From contig NZ_JAOCCU010000048.1 of NCBI RefSeq assembly GCF_029840635.1, positions 1 to 47,414 of the forward strand: DNA of 47,414 nt, given 5' to 3'. The translations under genes were made by a program, and so were the position numbers. The notes below the pieces were generated by a model. It had not been told where the DNA came from. It saw only the letters and a list, made by a program, of their open reading frames with translations, and did no database searches. Below, piece by piece: positions 42,510 to 47,414 of the stretch. The DNA is from Mitsuaria sp. GD03876. GTDB taxonomy: Bacteria; Pseudomonadota; Gammaproteobacteria; Burkholderiales; Burkholderiaceae_C. Numbering within the stretch: position 1 is the first letter of the stretch; every line of letters starts with the position of its first letter.

Positions 42510-44589
42510 GCCAATCGAAGAACTCCCCGTACCAGAGTTTCGAGTTGCGCGGCTTCATGACCCAATGGTTCTCATCCGGGAACCACACGAGCCGCGCATC
42601 GACGCCCTGCGCCTTGAGGGTGTTGTAGTAAGCGAGCCCCTGCGCGTCCGGCACGCGGTAGTCGAGCTGGCCGTGGATGACGAGCGTGGGCGTGTTGAAG
42701 TGCTGCGCGTAGCCGATGGGGCTTTGGGCCGCGACCTTCGCCGGGTCCTGCCAGTACGAGGTGCCGAGCTCCTTGGCGTGCCAGAGGTAGGCGTCGTTGG
42801 CGTACATCGCGGTCCAGTCGAAGCAGCCCGCGTGGCAGACGTAGGCCTGGTAGCGGCCTTCGGGCACGTGGCCGTTCATCCACGCGACCATGTAGCCGCC
42901 GTAGCTGCCGCCGGTGGCGAAGACGCGGTCCGGATCGGCCCAGGGCTGCTTGAGCAGCAGGTCGGTGGCGATCTCGATGTCCTGGAGCTCGAGTTCCCCC
43001 CAGCGCCCGGTGATCGAGTCGGCGAAGCGGTTCCCGAAGCTCGACGAGCCGTGGTAGTTCACGCAGGCGACGACATAGCCTTGGGCGGCCATCGCCTGGT
43101 GGTTCCAGCGCCAGTGCCAGCTGTCGCCCATGGCGGTGTGCGGGCCGCCGTGGATCAGGTGCATCAGCGGCGCCTTGGTCTTCTTTTTCGGGTCGAAGCC
43201 GGGCGGGTGGTAGAGCCACAGCTGCACCAGCTCGCCGAGCGCGCCTTCGTACCAGAGCTCCTCGACCTGGCCGAAGCGCAGCGACGCGAGCGCCTCGTCG
43301 TTGAACGACTCGATGCGATGCAGCACCTGCTCCTGGGCGTCGCCTTCGTGCTCGACGACGGACAGCCGCGGCGGGAAGGAGGCGCTGTCGTGCAGCACGA
43401 CCAGCGTGCCGGCCTCCAGCGCGAAGGCGCCGACATGGCCGCCCTCGCACAGCGGGAAGGCGTGCAGCGTCTTCACGTCGAAGCGGTAGAGGTGGCGGCG
43501 GCCCTGCAGCTCGGCGCAGAACAGCACGCCCAGGTCGTCCTCGTCCCAGCGCAGCGGGGCGGCGACCTCCTGGTCCCAGTCCTCGGACAACACCGCCCAG
43601 TGGCCGTGGGTGTCGAGGACGGCCAGCTGCTGCGGCATCGTGTGCTTGAGGCCCTGGTGGCAGGCGACGAAGGCGATGTGGTGGCCCGCGTGGCTGTAGA
43701 CCGGCGCGACGAAGTCCCAGCCGGGTTCTTGCAGCAGCACCTGCGCGCGGCCGGAGCGCACGTCGATCTCGGCCAGCGCGTTGCGGTGTTCCAGCGTCTT
43801 GGGCGTGTTCGGGTCGAAGCTGAACACGACGCGGCGGCCGTCGGGCGAGATGTCGAAGGTGTCGGCATCGGGTTCGGCGCGGCTGAGTTCGAACTCGGTG
43901 CCCTCGAACAGGTCGCGGACCTCGCCGCCGTCGAGCTCGACCACGTGCAGGTGCGGCACGCGGTTCATCGGCAGCGCATGGTCCCAGAAGCGGTAGAAGC
44001 CTTCCTCGGTCACGTAGGCCGATTCCTTGCGGTCCTTCTCCGCCTTGCGGCGCACCGTCTGCGCGGCCTGGCCGCGCAGGGCCGGGTCGACCCAGGACAC
44101 GAAGGCCAGCCGCTTGCCGTCGGGGAACCACTTGAACGACTCGACGCCGAAGGGCACGCGCGTCACGCGGCGCGCCTCGCCGCCGTCGGGCGGGATCACG
44201 TAGAGCTGCGGCGCCTCGTCCTTGTCGCCTTCCTGCTCGCGCCGGGCGATGAAGGCGACCTGGTCGCCTTGCGGGCTCCAGCGCGGCTGGCCGTCCTTCT
44301 CGCCGGCGGAGGTCAGCGCGCGCGGCTCGCCGCCCAGCGTCGACAGCAGCCACAGCGAGGTGCTGCCCTTGTTCTTGTCCATGTCGAAGCGCGTCACCGG
44401 CACCACGGCCTGCGCGCCGTCGGGCGACAGGCTCGGGGCGCCCAGCCGCGCCAGCGCCCACAGCGCGTCGACGTCCAAGGTCCGGGACGGCGTGTCGCCG
44501 CGCGTCTTGGCGGCCTTGGCGGCCTTGCCGGCCTTGCCGGCGCTGTCGGACGGGGCGGTCTTGTCGGTCTTTTTCTTCACGGCGGGCAT
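42433..44589 (-). CDS. S9-family serine peptidase (prolyl oligopeptidase/acylaminoacyl-peptidase type)
   Basis: A 718-aa cytoplasmic peptidase: an N-terminal Lys/Ala-rich segment, a beta-propeller (about 45-470) and a C-terminal alpha/beta-hydrolase domain. The catalytic triad by motif is Ser562 (GGSYGGYM), Asp643 (GQLDYRV) and His675 (PDENHW). The oxyanion region is HGGPHTAMGDSW. S9 members cut short peptides or release blocked N-terminal residues. No signal peptide is seen. I start at ATG 44589; the upstream in-frame extension overlaps the GNAT gene and is not protein-like. The start shares one base with the GNAT stop, so the two are coupled. Its 3' end overlaps the PEP-CTERM gene. Confidence 0.93.
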   Translation of the reverse strand: MPAVKKKTDKTAPSDSAGKAGKAAKAAKTRGDTPSRTLDVDALWALARLGAPSLSPDGAQAVVPVTRFDMDKNKGSTSLWLLSTLGGEPRALTSAGEKDGQPRWSPQGDQVAFIARREQEGDKDEAPQLYVIPPDGGEARRVTRVPFGVESFKWFPDGKRLAFVSWVDPALRGQAAQTVRRKAEKDRKESAYVTEEGFYRFWDHALPMNRVPHLHVVELDGGEVRDLFEGTEFELSRAEPDADTFDISPDGRRVVFSFDPNTPKTLEHRNALAEIDVRSGRAQVLLQEPGWDFVAPVYSHAGHHIAFVACHQGLKHTMPQQLAVLDTHGHWAVLSEDWDQEVAAPLRWDEDDLGVLFCAELQGRRHLYRFDVKTLHAFPLCEGGHVGAFALEAGTLVVLHDSASFPPRLSVVEHEGDAQEQVLHRIESFNDEALASLRFGQVEELWYEGALGELVQLWLYHPPGFDPKKKTKAPLMHLIHGGPHTAMGDSWHWRWNHQAMAAQGYVVACVNYHGSSSFGNRFADSITGRWGELELQDIEIATDLLLKQPWADPDRVFATGGSYGGYMVAWMNGHVPEGRYQAYVCHAGCFDWTAMYANDAYLWHAKELGTSYWQDPAKVAAQSPIGYAQHFNTPTLVIHGQLDYRVPDAQGLAYYNTLKAQGVDARLVWFPDENHWVMKPRNSKLWYGEFFDWLKRHDGGVGDGGKAKGKAKKGRKTP

Positions 44590-45197
44590 CAGGCGCTCCG
44601 GGGTTTGTCGAGTTGCCACTGCAGGTGGGTCTGGATGGTCGGCCATTCGGCCGCGGTGATGCTGTAGACGCAGGTGTCGCGCAGCGTGCCGTCGGGCATG
44701 CGCAGGTGCGAGCGCAGGATGCCGTCGAGCTGCGCGCCCAGCCGCTCGATCGCGCGGCGGCTCTGCTGGTTCAGCCGGTGGGTGCGGAACTCCACAGCGA
44801 TGCACCCCAGCGTCTCGAACGCGTGGCGCAGCAGCAGCAGCTTGCACTGCGTGTTCAGCCCGCTGCGCTGGCAGGAGGCGCGGGTCCAGGTGGAGCCGAT
44901 CTCGACGCGGCGGTTGGTGGCGTCGATGTTCATGTAGGTCGTCATGCCGGCGACGCGGCCCTGGGCGTCGAACACGACGAAGGGGTGCATCGAGCCGGCC
45001 TCGCGCAGCGCCAGGCGCCGGTCGATCTCGGCGGCCATGCGCTCGGGCGCGGGGACCGAGGTGTACCAGAGCTGCCAGAGCTGGCCGTCGTCGGCGGCCT
45101 CGGCGAGGGCGGCGAGGTGCTCGCGGGACAGCGGCTCGAGCCGGGCGTGCGGGCCGGTCAGCGTGACCGGCGCGGTGAACGGGTTGGGAGCGGTCAT
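44589..45197 (-). CDS. GNAT-family N-acetyltransferase (second copy type)
   Basis: A 202-aa GNAT enzyme of the RimJ/RimL-like subgroup: LTGPHARLEPLSREHLAALAEAADD, MTTYMNIDATNRRVEIGSTW, then SCQRSGLNTQCKLLLLRHAFETLGCIAVEFRTHRLNQQSRRAIERLGAQLDGILRSH, the acetyl-CoA-binding core with QRSGLNTQ in place of the usual GRGYA. The family transfers an acetyl group to an amine; the acceptor is unknown. I start at ATG 45197 (MTAPNPF); 45215 is an in-frame alternative. The stop touches the peptidase start, so it is upstream in one operon. Confidence 0.88.
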   Translation of the reverse strand: MTAPNPFTAPVTLTGPHARLEPLSREHLAALAEAADDGQLWQLWYTSVPAPERMAAEIDRRLALREAGSMHPFVVFDAQGRVAGMTTYMNIDATNRRVEIGSTWTRASCQRSGLNTQCKLLLLRHAFETLGCIAVEFRTHRLNQQSRRAIERLGAQLDGILRSHLRMPDGTLRDTCVYSITAAEWPTIQTHLQWQLDKPRSA

Positions 45198-45259
45198 TCG
45201 GTCGTGCCGGCCCACCGGCCGGGAGTGGGGGGAACGGGAATCGGCGCGGGCGGCGGGGC

Positions 45260-45484
45260 TCAGCCCTTGCCGCCGAGCAGCAGCCGGCGCAGCAGCCAGC
45301 GGCAGCCGCCCATGCCGGCGAGGATCAGCAGCAGGCCCAGGATCTGCGGCGTGCCCCAGCCGGGGGCGCCGATGAACTCCCAGCCCAGCGCGCGGCCGAC
45401 CAGCAGGCCGATCACGCCGCCGCCGACGAATCCGAGCGCGTCCGCCAGCGCGGCGCGCCAGGCGGCGTTGAAGTCCTGGCTCAT
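45260..45484 (-). CDS. Small membrane protein, unknown
   Basis: A 74-aa protein with two likely TM helices (about residues 17-33 and 48-62, VGGGVIGLLVGRAL and ILGLLLILAGMGGCRWLL), then a short basic tail (RRLLLGGKG). No family recognised. It begins 10 bp after the MoxR ATPase gene ends, so it is probably translated from the same transcript. It may be a membrane partner or merely a passenger. Confidence 0.7.
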   Translation of the reverse strand: MSQDFNAAWRAALADALGFVGGGVIGLLVGRALGWEFIGAPGWGTPQILGLLLILAGMGGCRWLLRRLLLGGKG

Positions 45485-45494
45485 CGTCGGGGCC

Positions 45495-46337
45495 TCAGCG
45501 GTTGCGGCTCTGCATGTACACGAGCTTCTCGAACAGGGTCAGGTCCTGCTCGTTCTTCAGCAGCGCGCCCACCAGCGGCGGGATGGCGACCTTGTCGTCC
45601 TGCGTCTGCAGCGCCTCGAGCGGGATGTCCTCGGCCAGCAGCAGCTTGAGCCAGTCGATCAGTTCCGAGGTCGAGGGCTTCTTCTTCAGCCCGGGCAGCT
45701 TGCGCACGTCGTAGAAGGTCTTCAGCGCGGCGGCCAGCAGTTCCTGCTTGAGGCCGGGGAAGTGGACGTCGACGATGGCCTGCATCGTGTCGGCCTCGGG
45801 GAACTTGATGTAGTGGAAGAAGCAGCGGCGCAGGAAGGCGTCGGGCAGCTCCTTCTCGTTGTTGGAGGTGATGAACACCAGCGGCCGGTGTTTGGCCCGG
45901 ACCCATTCGCGGGTCTCGTAGACGTAGAACTCCATCCGGTCGAGCTCGCGCAGCAGGTCGTTGGGGAACTCGATGTCCGCCTTGTCGATCTCGTCGATCA
46001 GCAGCGCCACCGGCGTGTCCGACGCGAAGGCCTGCCACAGCGTGCCCTGGACGATGTAGTTGCGGATGTCGCGGACCTTGTCGTCGCCGAGCTGGCTGTC
46101 GCGCAGCCGGGAGACGGCGTCGTACTCGTACAGGCCCTGCTGGGCCTTGGTCGTGCTCTTCACGTGCCACTGCAGCAGCGGCAGGTCCAGGGACTTGGCG
46201 ACTTCCTCGGCCAGCAGCGTCTTGCCGGTGCCCGGTTCGCCCTTGACCAGCAGCGGCCGCTTGAGCGTGATCGCCGCGTTCACCGCCAGCATCAGGTCGG
46301 GCGTGGCGACGTAGTCCTGGGAACCTTTGAATTTCAT
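45495..46337 (-). CDS. MoxR-type AAA ATPase
   Basis: A 280-aa AAA+ ATPase of the MoxR family: DLMLAVNAAITLKRPLLVKGEPGTGKTLLAEEVAKSL (Walker A about 34-43), VALLIDEIDKADIEFPNDLL (Walker B), VFITSNNEKELPDAFLRRCFFHYIKFP (sensor and Arg finger). MoxR ATPases act with VWA-domain (CoxE-type) proteins to insert cofactors or assemble complexes. The likely partner, 38893-40074, is several kilobases away rather than adjacent. The next gene in the operon is a small membrane protein. Its promoter region is shared with the cytochrome gene. Confidence 0.93.
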   Translation of the reverse strand: MKFKGSQDYVATPDLMLAVNAAITLKRPLLVKGEPGTGKTLLAEEVAKSLDLPLLQWHVKSTTKAQQGLYEYDAVSRLRDSQLGDDKVRDIRNYIVQGTLWQAFASDTPVALLIDEIDKADIEFPNDLLRELDRMEFYVYETREWVRAKHRPLVFITSNNEKELPDAFLRRCFFHYIKFPEADTMQAIVDVHFPGLKQELLAAALKTFYDVRKLPGLKKKPSTSELIDWLKLLLAEDIPLEALQTQDDKVAIPPLVGALLKNEQDLTLFEKLVYMQSRNR

Positions 46338-46370
46338 GAGGGTCTTCTCTAGCGCAGCGGTGAAAACCAG

Positions 46371-46392
46371 TATATAGGGGCCCCCCTATAAT
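46371..46392. promoter_or_regulatory. Palindromic divergent promoter between MoxR and cytochrome c genes
   Basis: A perfect inverted repeat, tatagggg-cc-cccctata (46373-46390), carries a consensus -10, TATAAT (46387-46392), for the cytochrome gene and a TATA-type element on the other strand for the MoxR gene. Good -35 boxes are not seen. A regulator that binds the palindrome could control both genes at once. Confidence 0.55.
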
Positions 46393-46424
46393 CGCGCCGC
46401 CCCAAATCCTCGAAGATCGGGACC

Positions 46425-47138
46425 ATGAGAAGACAACTGCAGATCTCCCTCGCGTTGATGCTGGCTGGAAGCGCTTTTGTTGTATCGGCCCAGTCCAACG
46501 CCTCCTCGTCGCCCGCGCCGGGACAGGCGTCGTCGACGACCGCCCCCGCCGCAACACCTGGCCCCCAGGCGCCGGTGCAGTCCAAGGTGGCCATGTGCAT
46601 CGGCTGCCACGGCATCCAGGGCTACCAGGCGACCTTCCCCGAGGTCCACAAGGTCCCGATGATCGCGGGCCAGAACGCCAAGTACATCGCCGCGGCGCTG
46701 ACGGCGTACGCCAAGGGCGACCGCAAGCATCCGACGATGCGCGGCATCGCGCTGCCGCTGGCGGACCAGGACATCGCCGAGATCTCCGAGTACTACGCCG
46801 GCCTGGCCAAGGTCGACGCGGTGCCGGCGGTGGCGGAGGCCCCGGCCGACATCAAGAAGCTGCTGGACAAGGGCGCCTGCGCGAGCTGTCACGGCGCCAA
46901 CTTCAGCAAGCCGATCGACGGGACCTATCCGAAGATCGCCGGCCAGCACGCGGACTACCTGTACGTGGCGCTCAAGTCCTACCAGGCCGACGGCAAGCAG
47001 CCGTACCTGGGTCGCGCCAACGCGGTGATGGCGGGCCAGGTCAAGCAGTTCAGCCACGCGGAGCTCAAGCAGCTGTCCCAATACCTGGCGAGCCTGCCGT
47101 CGGAACTCCGTACAGTCCCGCAATCCCGGTTCCGCTGA
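46425..47138 (+). CDS. Di-haem cytochrome c (c4-like)
   Basis: A 237-aa periplasmic electron carrier: signal peptide (about 1-22), a Ser/Ala/Pro-rich linker, then two class I cytochrome c domains with haem-binding CIGCH (58-62) and CASCH (152-156). The fold pattern MIAGQNAKYIAAALTAYAKGDRKHPTMRGIA repeats as IAGQHADYLYVALKSYQADG. Met in VPMIAG and VMAGQV-type positions are possible sixth ligands. It would pass electrons between the quinol-oxidising complex and an oxidase. It is a single gene with a TATAAT element upstream and a terminator downstream. Confidence 0.93.
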   Translation: MRRQLQISLALMLAGSAFVVSAQSNASSSPAPGQASSTTAPAATPGPQAPVQSKVAMCIGCHGIQGYQATFPEVHKVPMIAGQNAKYIAAALTAYAKGDRKHPTMRGIALPLADQDIAEISEYYAGLAKVDAVPAVAEAPADIKKLLDKGACASCHGANFSKPIDGTYPKIAGQHADYLYVALKSYQADGKQPYLGRANAVMAGQVKQFSHAELKQLSQYLASLPSELRTVPQSRFR

Positions 47139-47185
47139 ATCGTGGCAGGCTGCGAACCACCGGGGCGCAGCGGATCGAAGGAGCC

Positions 47186-47208
47186 AAACCGCCCTCGGGC
47201 GGTTTTTT
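47186..47208 (+). terminator. Intrinsic terminator of the cytochrome gene
   Basis: aaaccgccc (47186-47194) pairs with gggcggttt (47197-47205) and is followed by more Ts (six in total). The literal loop is 2 nt, so the end pair probably opens. It lies about 48 bp after the cytochrome stop. Confidence 0.85.
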
Positions 47209-47272
47209 CATGGCGGTTTGCCAGAGCGGGAGAGGCCGCCATACTGTGATGTCCTGGACGAAGACGCCAGCC

Positions 47273-47414
47273 ATGCTGAAGAAGATCCCCACGACCGAGG
47301 TCAAGCTGGGCATGTACCTGCAAGGGATGGAGGGGTCCTGGCTGTCTCATCCCTTCTGGAAGACCAAGTTCGTCCTGACCGATCCCGAGGACCTGAAGGC
47401 GCTCCAGGCCAGCG
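47273..47414 (+). CDS. Start of a DUF3391/HD-GYP-type protein (partial)
   Basis: An ATG at 47273 opens a frame that runs off the right edge after 47 codons. The sequence MLKKIPTTEVKLGMYLQGMEGSWLSHPFWKTKFVLTDPEDLKAL matches the N-terminal DUF3391 domain (KVGMYVxxLxGSWLxHPFWxxxFxL) that commonly precedes an HD-GYP c-di-GMP phosphodiesterase domain. Only this domain is visible, so the HD-GYP part is inferred. With the EAL gene at 40207 it would be a second c-di-GMP protein here. Confidence 0.8.
   Translation, partial: MLKKIPTTEVKLGMYLQGMEGSWLSHPFWKTKFVLTDPEDLKALQAS

Noticed and set aside
42499-44667. A 722-codon plus-strand frame opposite the S9 peptidase
   Set aside because: It is antisense to a gene with an intact catalytic triad, and has Arg/Ala/Val-biased composition with no domain.

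Overview
This window is a high-GC (about 70%) chromosomal segment. It looks like a betaproteobacterium of the order Burkholderiales, probably from the Roseateles/Mitsuaria/Rubrivivax neighbourhood. The reasons are the imuA-imuB cassette, the argB-slmA-DUF815-Nudix-hisI-hisE-tatABC order, a Bug/TctC-type solute receptor, a PEP-CTERM protein and a large Liv-type ABC operon beside acyl-CoA ligases. The placement comes from family knowledge and gene order; no search was run.

Layout. 1-1890: SOS-controlled translesion-synthesis genes imuA-imuB (imuB runs off the left edge) behind a clear LexA box. 1923-3936: an OmpR-type response regulator and its histidine kinase. 4288-5824: a GNAT enzyme, then a lower-GC insert with a double-glycine-leader bacteriocin-like peptide and a small membrane protein that may be its immunity protein. 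5778-15712: a Crp/Fnr-type regulator divergent from an operon of acyl-CoA synthetase, LivG, LivH, LivM, receptor, LivF, an unknown 96-aa protein and a phenylacetate-CoA-ligase-like enzyme. Together these look like an uptake-and-CoA-activation system for a carboxylic acid, possibly aromatic or fatty. 16022-21457: an orphan TctC receptor behind a FixJ-like palindrome, an Ig-like repeat protein, a VOC protein and two unrecognised proteins.

21435-30318 is mostly housekeeping: dtd, a cation efflux protein, argB, an orphan NarL/FixJ regulator, slmA, a DUF815 ATPase, a Nudix hydrolase, hisI, hisE, a DUF4870 protein, a HIT protein and tatABC. 30424-40074 holds an S41 protease, a cupin, tRNA-Arg(CCT), and the envelope genes tamB-tamA followed by a CoxE-type VWA protein. 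40207-47414 holds an EAL protein, an MHFG-type PEP-CTERM protein, an S9 peptidase, a second GNAT, a small membrane protein, the MoxR ATPase that normally partners the VWA protein, a di-haem cytochrome c and the start of a DUF3391/HD-GYP protein.

The points most worth following are the bacteriocin/immunity candidate pair (5093-5824), the 125-nt palindrome inside the ABC operon (11652-11776), the candidate regulator sites at 6651-6666 and 15937-15955, and the two unknown neighbouring proteins (19849-21457).
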